From Psychroflexus torquis ATCC 700755 (GTDB lineage Bacteria; Bacteroidota; Bacteroidia; Flavobacteriales; Flavobacteriaceae), in assembly GCF_000153485.2 (NCBI RefSeq), contig NC_018721.1, forward strand, positions 186,001 through 250,000: a DNA stretch of 64,000 nt, in the 5' to 3' direction. Shown here in pieces: positions 45,459-53,754 of this stretch. Both the position numbers and the translations under genes were made by a program. Each line of letters opens with the position of its first letter. Within the stretch, counting starts at the first letter, position 1. Under the pieces are notes generated by a model. That model ran no database searches and had not been told where the DNA came from. It saw nothing but the letters and a program-made list of their open reading frames with translations.

Positions 45459-46458
45459 AATTTGTATGAGGTTTATTTTTAGCTCTAGTAGGTTCAGTCG
45501 AAATTGTTCCTGAACTTTGAGAATAGGCAGCACCTTTTAATACGTTCTCTGAAATTCTTTTCAATGCAGCTTCCTTAGCATCAGTATCTTCATCTTCACC
45601 AAATGGAAAATGAATACCTAAATGTTTACGCCAAAGCCTACTTGCTTTTAATTGATTTGGCTCATTATCGAGCGCTTGTTTTGAGTCTTTAATAAAATCA
45701 TCCAAATTAGACAGGAAGTTATTTTTCCTTGTAGCATCATAATTTTCAAATAAATCATCTCCAGGTGTTGCAGGAACAATACATGCGAAATCATTGTCTA
45801 AAGTTTCTTGAATTTCTATTAATGTATTTTTAAGTGCAATGTCGTCCCTATCATTAGGCTGTATATTGTTAGCCGCAAGAATAGTCATCGCTAAACCACT
45901 AGGCATTTTGTTTCTTTTATGATCCCCCCAACCTTTTAAGTGTTTTACAATTCTATTAAGTTGTATGTTTTTTGCTTTTTCGACCTTATACCACTCTACA
46001 ACTTCTTTAGGGTCACTTTCTTCAAAACCATTATTTTTAACAGCCAAAGAAGGATCATTATCATCTTTAGGGAAAATATAAACCGGAAAATCAATATGAT
46101 AGTCCCCTTTATAAATTACTCTCAAACATTTAGATCTGTGCTCAACAGATGAGCTAGTAGCTCCATCTAATGCATCTTTTACCCATTTTTGTAGTGTTGT
46201 AGCTGTAACATCTGCTTCTCTTCTAAAGTAAACACCATCATCTAAATCACAATCATCGTCTTTTGTTAAAATAGTTGTCCCCATTTTATAAGAACCTTGA
46301 ATATAAAATTCAGGTTTATATTCTGGATGGTTGTCTTTAAAATGCTTCCGAATTCTCTCACGAAGCACTTCTTTAGATTCTTTAAGTTTATCTTTTTTCT
46401 TTTTTGGTATATTCAGATTATTATCATAATCTGAAAACAGTTTATTACAATTTGCCAT
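45448..46458 (-). CDS. CBASS CD-NTase (cGAS-like nucleotidyltransferase)
   Basis: I place the start at MANCNKLFSDYDNNL (46458); an upstream frame from 46536 would add a hydrophobic stretch (WWIPVILIGSVVLLST). Family signature: IQGSYKMGTTILTK, DDDCDLDDGVYF (the DxD metal pair) and the third Asp in DYHIDFPVYIF. The enzyme should make a cyclic oligonucleotide on phage infection; which one is not predictable from this, though patatin effectors of CapV type typically answer to cyclic GMP-AMP. The C-terminus is a flexible tail ending in Tyr-Gly-Gly, a likely conjugation site for the E2 protein. It overlaps the E2 gene by 11 bp. Confidence 0.88.
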   Translation of the reverse strand: MANCNKLFSDYDNNLNIPKKKKDKLKESKEVLRERIRKHFKDNHPEYKPEFYIQGSYKMGTTILTKDDDCDLDDGVYFRREADVTATTLQKWVKDALDGATSSSVEHRSKCLRVIYKGDYHIDFPVYIFPKDDNDPSLAVKNNGFEESDPKEVVEWYKVEKAKNIQLNRIVKHLKGWGDHKRNKMPSGLAMTILAANNIQPNDRDDIALKNTLIEIQETLDNDFACIVPATPGDDLFENYDATRKNNFLSNLDDFIKDSKQALDNEPNQLKASRLWRKHLGIHFPFGEDEDTDAKEAALKRISENVLKGAAYSQSSGTISTEPTRAKNKPHTNYGG

Positions 46459-46536
46459 ATTTCCTATTTTTTCTTCTTTATTTTTAGTTGATAGTAACAC
46501 AACGCTGCCTATCAAGATTACTGGTATCCACCACAT

Positions 46537-47562
46537 CTACTTTATTATATATGATATATCTGTTTTAAAAAAATTCATTATTGCCCTGTTATTTGCTAAT
46601 TCAAATCCATCCTGATCACCTAGAGCTTTTAAAGTTTCAATTGCTTTTTTATCTGCTCTATCCATCTGGATAACTTTCATCTGAGCGGGTGATAATGAGG
46701 GTGCTTTTATCCTTTCATAAACAGAATTTGCAGCAATTAATTTAATTGTATTCTTTAAAAAATAATCTGTAAAATAAGACTGCCCATCCATTGATGTTTG
46801 AAATAGTTTATCCGTCCAACCAATAAAGGACCTTCTTTTTCTACTTTTTGATACCCACCCGCTTGGTGTTGTAACACAAGGAATTGAGAGGATTTCGATA
46901 TGTGAGTACTCTTTATCTTCACCTACAAAATATTGTATCGCCTCAGCTACAGCGCATAAACTTGGGTTATTTGCCCAAACACCCCCATCTACATATAACA
47001 CGTTGTCATATTTATGTATTGGCAGGTATGTAGGCGCGGCAGAAGTAGCTAACGCTGCATCTACTATAGGGATATGCTTATCTCTAAAAAAGTCACCTTC
47101 CTTATGAGGGTACTTAAAAACCCGTGGCATTCCATTAACTAAATTGAAACTGGGTATAACCACTAAATTACTAAGTTGACCTAATTCTTTTTCACCAAAC
47201 TCATCGACTAGTGCTTTTTTGAGATTTTGAGCACTATACTTTCCAAATAAAAAAGTCTGCTTGCTAAAGTGAAATATTTGTGATTGAAACCATCTAATTA
47301 ATTTATAGTTAGAAGTAGGGAAAATTGATTTTCCAAATTGTTCATATAGATTAACTAAATCTTTGGATGGTTTTTCTGCTGCCAAACCCAAAGCAATTAA
47401 ACCTCCAGTACTTGTACCTGCAATTAAATCAAAACAATCACCTGCTTTTTTACCTGCCTTTTCTTCAAGCCTTGAAAGCAATGCTGCTGTATATAGGCCT
47501 TTTATGCCACCTCCGTCTAATGCTAAAATTTTGAAAGGTTTGTTTTTCTTTTCTGTCTCCAT
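46537..47562 (-). CDS. capV: CBASS effector: patatin-like phospholipase
   Basis: The 341-residue phospholipase has ALDGGGIKGLYTAALL (oxyanion hole, 15-30), IAGTSTGGLIALG with nucleophile Ser 51, and DGGVWANNPS with Asp 192, forming the Ser-Asp dyad. In CBASS, CapV is activated by the cyclic nucleotide and destroys the membrane of the infected cell. Its ATG lies 2 bp after the hsdS stop (TAATTATG), so it is translated from the same transcript as the restriction genes. The CD-NTase follows. Confidence 0.9.
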   Translation of the reverse strand: METEKKNKPFKILALDGGGIKGLYTAALLSRLEEKAGKKAGDCFDLIAGTSTGGLIALGLAAEKPSKDLVNLYEQFGKSIFPTSNYKLIRWFQSQIFHFSKQTFLFGKYSAQNLKKALVDEFGEKELGQLSNLVVIPSFNLVNGMPRVFKYPHKEGDFFRDKHIPIVDAALATSAAPTYLPIHKYDNVLYVDGGVWANNPSLCAVAEAIQYFVGEDKEYSHIEILSIPCVTTPSGWVSKSRKRRSFIGWTDKLFQTSMDGQSYFTDYFLKNTIKLIAANSVYERIKAPSLSPAQMKVIQMDRADKKAIETLKALGDQDGFELANNRAIMNFFKTDISYIIK

Positions 47563-47564
47563 AA

Positions 47565-48890
47565 TTACCCCTTAACTCGTTTCTCGCCAGTTAACAACTG
47601 CTGCATTAAACCTTGTTTTTGTTTTTTTAAATGTTTACCCTTATTAATCAAATTATCTATTTCATTGTCAAAACTTTCAATAACGGATACAATCTTTTTT
47701 TGCTCCTCATAACCTGGGATAAATACTTTCTTTTTCGCTAAATCTTTTATACTAATATTCGGCGGATCAGTTCCAGCCATCATTGCGTTCATAGTGTATA
47801 TAAAATATGGTGTTTGATGTATGTAATAAATAAACTTCAAGTCATTTTTATTTTTAGAAATTAACTTAGCAACTCTTTGATTTAATAAAGCAATACCATC
47901 CTCTTTATTAAAGACAGCGATTTTTAATTTATCATTTAAAATTGGTCTTGTAAGCGCCATAACTGCATCACCAGCTTTCAAAACATATTTAGGATTTTCA
48001 TCTATAAAACTTGTTGGTAAAAATGTAGTGCTATCTCCCCATTTTACTACACCAATGCCAACATTTGCAATCTTTAACCATCTAACACCATTTTCAACTT
48101 GATTTGTACTTTTGAAGGCCTCCCCACCTAAATATTTTACAATATCATTCAGAGATTTTTCTTCCCACTCCTCCACAAACCCAGCAAATCGTTTCTTTCC
48201 AGTCAGTAACTGCTGCATCAAGCCATTTTTAAGCGCTTGTTTTTGCGCAATGAGTTTTTCTTGAGCAGCTATGGCTTTATCCCAAGTGTTGAGAATACTG
48301 GCTATTTTTTGTTGTTCAGGAAGTGGCGGAATAGGAACTGAAACTTTTTTTAAACCACTAGAATAAATATGTACAACAGAATGACCTTGTCCAATTTTAT
48401 AAAGTTGACTTCTAACCACATCATTATTAAATAAATACCCCAGAAATTGGGGATCTTGATTGTGATGCTTTAATATACAAATATCACCACCTGCATAAGC
48501 CGTTTCTTTATTTAAGTAAGCAATTGATTTTCCAATATCCTCTAATGTTTCCCCAGACCCTGCAAATAATATATCACCACAATTTATTGGATTACTATTT
48601 GCAGCAGATTCTTGATTTATCTTTGATTTTAATACTGTAGTGTTGTAATGGTAAATTGTATAGATTTCGGCATATCTAACGCAAGGCAAACCACCAACTT
48701 CATCTTCTAAAATATCTTTTTTGGTAATTCCTTTTCCTTTAGAAAACTCTCCTAATTGATCTAAGGATTTTACATTCCAATCCTCAGGAATCCAACCTAA
48801 CTTCGTTTTCTTATAACCAACCCTTTTACCTTCCAATCCTGTGCTGAGCAAAGTCGAAGTAGCAACATCATACTGTTTGTGTTTACTCAT
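47565..48890 (-). CDS. hsdS: Type I restriction enzyme specificity subunit
   Basis: The start is taken at MSKHKQYDVATS (48890), overlapping the previous stop by 8 bp. Two target-recognition domains (about 25-180 and 235-400) are each followed by a conserved helical spacer: IPPLPEQQKIASILNTWDKA ... NGLMQQLLTGKKRF and EEQKKIVSVIESFDNEIDNL ... GLMQQLLTGEKRVKG. It recognises a bipartite DNA sequence for the M and R subunits. capV starts 2 bp downstream. The sequence specificity cannot be predicted. Confidence 0.93.
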   Translation of the reverse strand: MSKHKQYDVATSTLLSTGLEGKRVGYKKTKLGWIPEDWNVKSLDQLGEFSKGKGITKKDILEDEVGGLPCVRYAEIYTIYHYNTTVLKSKINQESAANSNPINCGDILFAGSGETLEDIGKSIAYLNKETAYAGGDICILKHHNQDPQFLGYLFNNDVVRSQLYKIGQGHSVVHIYSSGLKKVSVPIPPLPEQQKIASILNTWDKAIAAQEKLIAQKQALKNGLMQQLLTGKKRFAGFVEEWEEKSLNDIVKYLGGEAFKSTNQVENGVRWLKIANVGIGVVKWGDSTTFLPTSFIDENPKYVLKAGDAVMALTRPILNDKLKIAVFNKEDGIALLNQRVAKLISKNKNDLKFIYYIHQTPYFIYTMNAMMAGTDPPNISIKDLAKKKVFIPGYEEQKKIVSVIESFDNEIDNLINKGKHLKKQKQGLMQQLLTGEKRVKG

Positions 48891-49233
48891 AATGTTCCGT
48901 ATAAAGAGGTTCATCGGTAAGATCTGTAACTATAGAGGATCTATGCAACTCAAACCATTCTGTAAAGCGTTTCCATGTTAATGCAGGAAAGGTGTTTTCG
49001 TCTGTACACTGTCCAAAAAGCTCATTTGTAAAAATGTTTTTCCAGTATTTTTTGAGTTCGGTTTTGGGGTCGTCTAAAAATAGCTCATCTTTTAGCAAGT
49101 AGCTGTTGTAATCGTCAAAACCTGCCCTATTGGTTTGTGCTAAATTTGGAAATAGGGCATTGCTCCAATCGTAAAAGGCTTGTTTTGGTATCACTAATAA
49201 TACGCTTCGGTTTAGGGTTGGGTAGTGTTTCAT
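48883..49233 (-). CDS. Uncharacterised small protein in restriction operon
   Basis: The start is taken at MKHYPTLNRSVLLVIP (49233), directly after the rhuM stop. The 116-residue product has LVIPKQAFYDWSNALFPN, FWELHRSS-like FTEWFELHRSSIVTD, and a Trp/acid-rich centre. I recognise no family with a known function; such small genes recur beside hsdS and rhuM in Bacteroidota restriction operons. It overlaps hsdS. Confidence 0.7.
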   Translation of the reverse strand: MKHYPTLNRSVLLVIPKQAFYDWSNALFPNLAQTNRAGFDDYNSYLLKDELFLDDPKTELKKYWKNIFTNELFGQCTDENTFPALTWKRFTEWFELHRSSIVTDLTDEPLYTEHYE

Positions 49234-49234
49234 T

Positions 49235-50257
49235 TTACTTTTTATTTTTAATATTTTGCAAGGTGTCATCAAAATCACTATTAAAATTTACGTCTTGCTG
49301 TTTTCTAAATAGTTCGAAAGTTTCTTCGGCTATTTTTTTAGCGATCACACTGCTCATTTGGCCTGCATTTTTTAAAACTTTATAATCATTAAACACCAAG
49401 AATGCATCTAGCTTTTTTGTCCAGTCTGTCATTTGCATAGGAATATTTCGTTTGGCCTGATTTTCGGCATAATCTAAATACATGACCACAATCCGGTTAA
49501 GGGCATCTAATTCGTCTTCTTGCAAATAATTTTTTGCAATTCTAACATCGCTTTTCAATATTTTACCCTTAGGACTGTTTTTCCAATGGGTCAATCCCAT
49601 ACCTCGTTTTTTTGCATTTACTCTTTTTGAAATAAGTTCCGCTGCTGTAGCTCCAGTAATTGCCCAATGTAATTTATTTTGTACAGTTTGGTAAAACGTT
49701 CTAGTGATTTCGCTTTTAGCATTGTAATCTATACTACATTGCGCATAAATGTCTGTGATCTTTTGATAAAAACGTCGCTCAGAAGCACGTATTTCTCTAA
49801 TACGTTCCAGTAATTCATCAAAATAATCTTTCCCAAACTGTTTGCCTTGTTTTAGTCGTTCATCATCTAGTACAAAGCCTTTGATAATATAATCTCGTAG
49901 TGTTTTGGTTGCCCAAATTCTAAACTGTGTAGCTTGTTTAGAATTTACGCGATACCCTACTGATATAATGGCATCGAGATTATAAAACTGTGTGTTGTAG
50001 GTTTTACCGTCGCTGGCAGTTATTCGAAATTTTCGAATAACTGAATCTTCCTCTAATTCACCGCTTTTAAATACTTCTTTTAGGTGATAATTAATCGTAT
50101 TTACTTCTACACCAAATAAAGATGCCATTTTCTTTTGTGACAACCAGAAAGTTTCATCTTCATATAAAACCTCGATGGTACTTTTTTCTAATGCTGTTTC
50201 ATAAAACAAGATTTGCAATTGATTATATTGCTCATCACTTTTGTCTTCTTTACTCAT
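49235..50257 (-). CDS. RhuM-family protein
   Basis: The 340-residue protein starts with LYEDETFWLSQKKMASLFGV followed by VNTINYHLKEVFKSGELEED, then the core FYNLDAIISVGYRVNSKQAT and FRIWATKTLRDYIIKGFVLD typical of RhuM (virulence_RhuM) proteins. It is a frequent partner of type I restriction operons; the molecular role is unknown, but the N-terminal helix-turn-helix-like part suggests DNA binding. Its start overlaps the hsdM stop by 8 bp. Confidence 0.85.
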   Translation of the reverse strand: MSKEDKSDEQYNQLQILFYETALEKSTIEVLYEDETFWLSQKKMASLFGVEVNTINYHLKEVFKSGELEEDSVIRKFRITASDGKTYNTQFYNLDAIISVGYRVNSKQATQFRIWATKTLRDYIIKGFVLDDERLKQGKQFGKDYFDELLERIREIRASERRFYQKITDIYAQCSIDYNAKSEITRTFYQTVQNKLHWAITGATAAELISKRVNAKKRGMGLTHWKNSPKGKILKSDVRIAKNYLQEDELDALNRIVVMYLDYAENQAKRNIPMQMTDWTKKLDAFLVFNDYKVLKNAGQMSSVIAKKIAEETFELFRKQQDVNFNSDFDDTLQNIKNKK

Positions 50258-51767
50258 AGCCTAATTCCTTTAAATGTTTTTTCATTTCTGAACGCACTTC
50301 AACCAATTCAGCTTCTAGTTTTTCTATATTTTGCTGTACTTCTGCTATGTCTACAGGCTCTTCTTCTTCAAAGGTATCTACATATCGAGGTATGTTCAAG
50401 TTGAAGTCATTCTCGGCTACTTCTGCTGGCTTTACTACTGAACTGTATTTTTCTATCGTTTTAAAATCCTTGTAAGTGGTTACAATTTTATTAATGTCTT
50501 GTGTACGCAATACGTTCTGTTTCTTGCCATCATCAAATTCTTTACTAGCATCCATAAATAGGATATCTTCAGTAGTTTTAGCCTTATTAAAAATTAGAAT
50601 CGCTGCAGGAATACCTGTACCATAAAATAGATTAGTAGGCAAGCCTATCACTGCTTCTAGTAAATTTTCTTCAATCAGTTTTTGTCTTATTTTTTGTTCT
50701 GCGCTTCCACGAAATAACACACCATGAGGAACAATAACACCCACTTTACCTGTAGGCAAAGTCGTTTCTATCATATGCAGAATAAAAGCATAGTCTCCTT
50801 TAGACTTAGGGGGTACACCACGAAGAAAACGTTTGTAACGATCTGCTTCTGCATTCTCATGTCCCCATTTATCAAGGCTAAACGGTGGGTTTGCTACCAC
50901 AATGTCAAACTTCATTAAGGCATCACCTTCTTTTAGCTTTGGATTATTTATGGTGTCACACCATTCAATTTGTGCAGAATCCATAGTATGTAAGAAGCAA
51001 TTCATCTTACTTAATGCCCAAGTATCGCCATTGCTTTCTTGACCATAGATGGCAAAATTATTTGTTGTATTGCCTTTAGCATCTTTGGTTTCTTCTGCCA
51101 CTTTAATCAATAATGAACCAGAACCACACGTTGGGTCAAAGATGCGATCACCTTCTTTTGGCGATACCAATTTTGCTAATAAACCAGACACTTCTTTTGG
51201 TGTGAAAAATTCCCCTCCTTTTTTACCAGCTCCTGATGCAAATTTCTCCAACAAATACATATAAGCCTCTCCAAGAATATCTTGCTTTCCTTCCCATAAT
51301 GATGGGCGGAAGTCTAACTCTGGTTTTGCAAAATCGTTAATCAAGTTTTTAAGACGACGATTACGGTCTTTTGTCTGTCCTAATTTATCAGAATTGAAGC
51401 TGATGTTTCTAAAAACACCATCTAATTTTTCAAGATTACTCTCTTCAATTTGCGCAAATATCTTATCAATTTTTTCACCTATGTCTGTGTCATTTCTATG
51501 CTCGTAGATATAATCGAAAGAACACTTATCAGGCAAAACAAAACGCTCCCGCTTTAATTTTCTTTGAATCAACTCTTCGTCATCTCCATACTGCTCTTTT
51601 AGTGCATTGTAATGGTCTTTCCAAACATCACTTAAATACTTAATGAACATAAAAACCAAAATGTAGTTTTTGTATTCTGAGGAATCAACTGCACCTCTAA
51701 AAGTATCACAGGCATTCCATAATGCTGCATTTATTTGATCTTGTGTTGGCTTTATTTTGTTTGACAT
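50250..51767 (-). CDS. hsdM: Type I restriction enzyme M subunit (DNA methyltransferase)
   Basis: This 505-residue N6-adenine methyltransferase has an N-terminal helical domain (about 1-160), FFTPKEVSGLLAKL, AdoMet motif I FDPTCGSGSLLI (DPTCGSG 211-217) and catalytic NPPF (293-296). The C-terminal coiled region (EVQQNIEKLEAELVEVRSEM) contacts HsdS. It starts just 1 bp downstream of the half-S gene stop, so it is co-translated with it. Confidence 0.95.
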   Translation of the reverse strand: MSNKIKPTQDQINAALWNACDTFRGAVDSSEYKNYILVFMFIKYLSDVWKDHYNALKEQYGDDEELIQRKLKRERFVLPDKCSFDYIYEHRNDTDIGEKIDKIFAQIEESNLEKLDGVFRNISFNSDKLGQTKDRNRRLKNLINDFAKPELDFRPSLWEGKQDILGEAYMYLLEKFASGAGKKGGEFFTPKEVSGLLAKLVSPKEGDRIFDPTCGSGSLLIKVAEETKDAKGNTTNNFAIYGQESNGDTWALSKMNCFLHTMDSAQIEWCDTINNPKLKEGDALMKFDIVVANPPFSLDKWGHENAEADRYKRFLRGVPPKSKGDYAFILHMIETTLPTGKVGVIVPHGVLFRGSAEQKIRQKLIEENLLEAVIGLPTNLFYGTGIPAAILIFNKAKTTEDILFMDASKEFDDGKKQNVLRTQDINKIVTTYKDFKTIEKYSSVVKPAEVAENDFNLNIPRYVDTFEEEEPVDIAEVQQNIEKLEAELVEVRSEMKKHLKELGYE

Positions 51768-51768
51768 T

Positions 51769-52356
51769 TTATAGTATGTTTAAAAGTTGAGTGGTTGTTA
51801 ATTTATTTTTTAGTTCTATTATTTTATTACTAAGTGCCAACTCCTGATTATGCAGATTTGCAATTTTAGCTATTTTGGTTTGTATTTCTAATGATGGAAG
51901 CACAATAGGTGTTTCTTCTAGTGTGGTTTTATTAATGCTGGTATTATAAGTTCCAGCTTCATTGGTTTTGAAATAATTCTGAACTTCTGACTGATTGATA
52001 TACCAAGCAATAAAGTCAGGATTAACCAAGTTCTTGTCCACTTTAAGCACAAATAATGCGGACGATGCAATGGTTGGTAAATTATCGATACTTTTAAATA
52101 CTAGCGCAAAATTGTTAGTCCCTTTCCCTATAAAAAGGATATCTCCAGTTTTTAAATAGTACTTACTTTTTATGGTATCGCTATCAACAAAATAACAGTC
52201 ATCACCTAAATAGGTGTAATTTTCCTCAAAGTCTTTTAGCTGTATCACTCGAACACCTCCATTATAAATGTTCTTGATCTTGCCCCTGAAAGAGTATCCA
52301 GAAGATAATCCTTGGTAGATTAAAATTGATTTTAAATTGACTATCTTGCTTTGCAT
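51769..52356 (-). CDS. Single-domain (half) type I S-subunit-like protein
   Basis: The start is taken at MQSKIVNLKSILIYQ (52356) because the -7 box at 52384-52391 would put the transcript start downstream of the alternative ATG at 52386. The 196-residue product has one target-recognition domain (GGVRVIQLKDFEENYTYLGD; KTGDILFIGKGTNNFALVF) and one helical spacer (LPSLEIQTKIAKIANLHNQE ... LKNKLTTTQLLNIL). Half-S proteins can act as dimers or as modifiers. First gene of the operon, ahead of hsdM, in addition to the full hsdS. Confidence 0.8.
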   Translation of the reverse strand: MQSKIVNLKSILIYQGLSSGYSFRGKIKNIYNGGVRVIQLKDFEENYTYLGDDCYFVDSDTIKSKYYLKTGDILFIGKGTNNFALVFKSIDNLPTIASSALFVLKVDKNLVNPDFIAWYINQSEVQNYFKTNEAGTYNTSINKTTLEETPIVLPSLEIQTKIAKIANLHNQELALSNKIIELKNKLTTTQLLNIL

Positions 52357-52367
52357 ATTTATAATTA

Positions 52368-52442
52368 CATAATCATTACGATGCAAATATACTTAAAATT
52401 TATTGATTAAACAAGATTATTTACGCATAATCGTTATGATGC
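52368..52442 (-). promoter_or_regulatory. Defence operon promoter with twin operator candidates
   Basis: The minus strand carries TATATTTG (plus 52384-52391), a consensus -7 box. Two direct copies of CATAATCRTTAYGATGC (52368-52384 and 52426-52442; 15 of 17 identical) bracket it. One overlaps the expected transcript start and the other lies about 50-65 bp upstream. CATAA/TTATG dyads suggest a dimeric repressor. Confidence 0.6.
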
Positions 52443-52847
52443 ATTTTATTTAGCATTATTTAGTGAATGTAATCAAACTGAAATTAAGGCAATTTATATT
52501 GAAAATTCTATTTGTATGTTGAGCCGTTAACAAGCATTCAGAGACTACTGAGGATTATTTTGCTTCAAAATATAGCAACTACAAATTTTTGAGTACTGCC
52601 ACTAATGTGAAGAAAAGGAGGAACTACAGAACCAATTCAAGATTTATTAGAATGGGCTGTTGTAGTCTATGTGACTTGAATCCAGCATCCTATAAATATA
52701 TATGTTTTTCTAAATATATAGTTTCATTATTTCTTTATCTGAATCATTTTGTCGGTATGATGCATTTTAAAATGATTTTCTCAAGTTCGTAGTCATATCA
52801 ATCTTTTGTTCTTTAAGACCTAAATTTTTTATTAAAAGCAATCAGAA

Positions 52848-52963
52848 TTATCTATAGTTTTTTTTTCTAATCATATATATTGAAATCAGTCGAGCTGCAA
52901 CAATTATTATTCCAATTAAAACTAATAAAACTCCAATTTTGTAAAAAGCTTTGTTGTTATTCA
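52848..52963 (-). pseudogene. C-terminal fragment of a small membrane protein
   Basis: The minus strand encodes FYKIGVLLVLIGIIIVAARL and then ISIYMIRKKNYR-stop, one transmembrane helix with a basic tail. The N-terminal part is missing and the frame runs into transposon debris. Between it and the defence promoter (52443-52847) I see no gene. Confidence 0.4.
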
Positions 52964-53039
52964 CTAGCGTCCGAAAGTTTTTAGAAAGAAGTAAAAAACA
53001 TGTTTCTATTCCAATGTTTACATTAAAAAGCTCACTTTA

Positions 53040-53343
53040 CCCAGAAAATAAGTCCCTCTCTAACACTACTACTTTTTGTTGCCATCGCTCATTGTGGAAC
53101 GAGCAGGGCTTTGGCTTAAACCTAAGATGTTTATAAAAATCTCGCTAACTCCAATACCTGCTGATATACCATTGAGCCTCTGTCACTTATTAAGCTGTCC
53201 GAAAGTTAAAGCAACAAACTGGTCGTAAGTTATATACTTATGTACACCTTCATCTGTTTTGAAGGTATTGGTGCAACTTCTAAATAACCAATGGGGTACT
53301 AAATTTAGAATTTGTCGAATGACTGGTTTATTGTTATTTTTTT
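53040..53343 (-). pseudogene. IS4-family (DUF4372-type) transposase remnant
   Basis: The minus-strand frame reads KPVIRQILNLVPHWLFRSCT, TFKTDEGVHKYITYDQFVAL, TFGQLNK-stop-QRLNGISAGIGVSE and SQSPARSTMSDGNKK-stop. This is the N-terminal region of Bacteroidota IS4 transposases (DUF4372 then SL-DI--GIGVS). Several stops and loss of the catalytic part show decay. Confidence 0.7.
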
Positions 53344-53360
53344 TCGCCTGAAGAGTCTTA

Positions 53361-53568
53361 TACCAAATTAGACCTATAATGACGCAATAAATCGTTTTAC
53401 CGAAATGAATTCGGCACAGGCTTTTTTAGCCTGCTTTTCATCAAAAATAATTACCGTAGCTAAGGCTATGCTAGTTATTTTTGATTTCAATCAATCAAAA
53501 AACTTGTGCTGAGCTACGTCGTAGTATAATTCAATTTATTTATACGGCATTATAAATATAATTTGGTA
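53361..53568 (-). repeat. MITE-like interspersed element, copy 3 (subfamily B)
   Basis: The 208-bp element has ends TACCAAATTAGAC / ATAATTTGGTA and TTA on both flanks (53358-53360, 53569-53571). The inner block GTGCTGAGCTACGTCGTAGT is shared with all copies. It is longer than subfamily A by a palindromic stretch (AGCCTG, CAGGCT near 53417-53445). Confidence 0.85.
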
Positions 53569-53754
53569 TTATATTTGAAGAGCTTTTTGTGAAACTCAAA
53601 AATACGTAATTCTGAGAGCTTTTTAAAATCTCGACTTTAGGATGCTAGTGATATAAGGAAATGATTTTACAGTCATCTTTTGAGTGTGAATTGATCTCAA
53701 CATGCTAACACGAATTTCAAACGAAAATAATACTCCTAAAAAATCCTGCACAAA

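Noticed and set aside
52589..52792. Open 67-codon frame between defence promoter and IS remnant
   Set aside because: Composition is not protein-like (Cys/Tyr/Phe clusters), there is no leader or match, and it lies in IS debris.
52951..53136. Open plus-strand 61-codon frame
   Set aside because: It is antisense to the decayed IS4 transposase and has no protein-like features.
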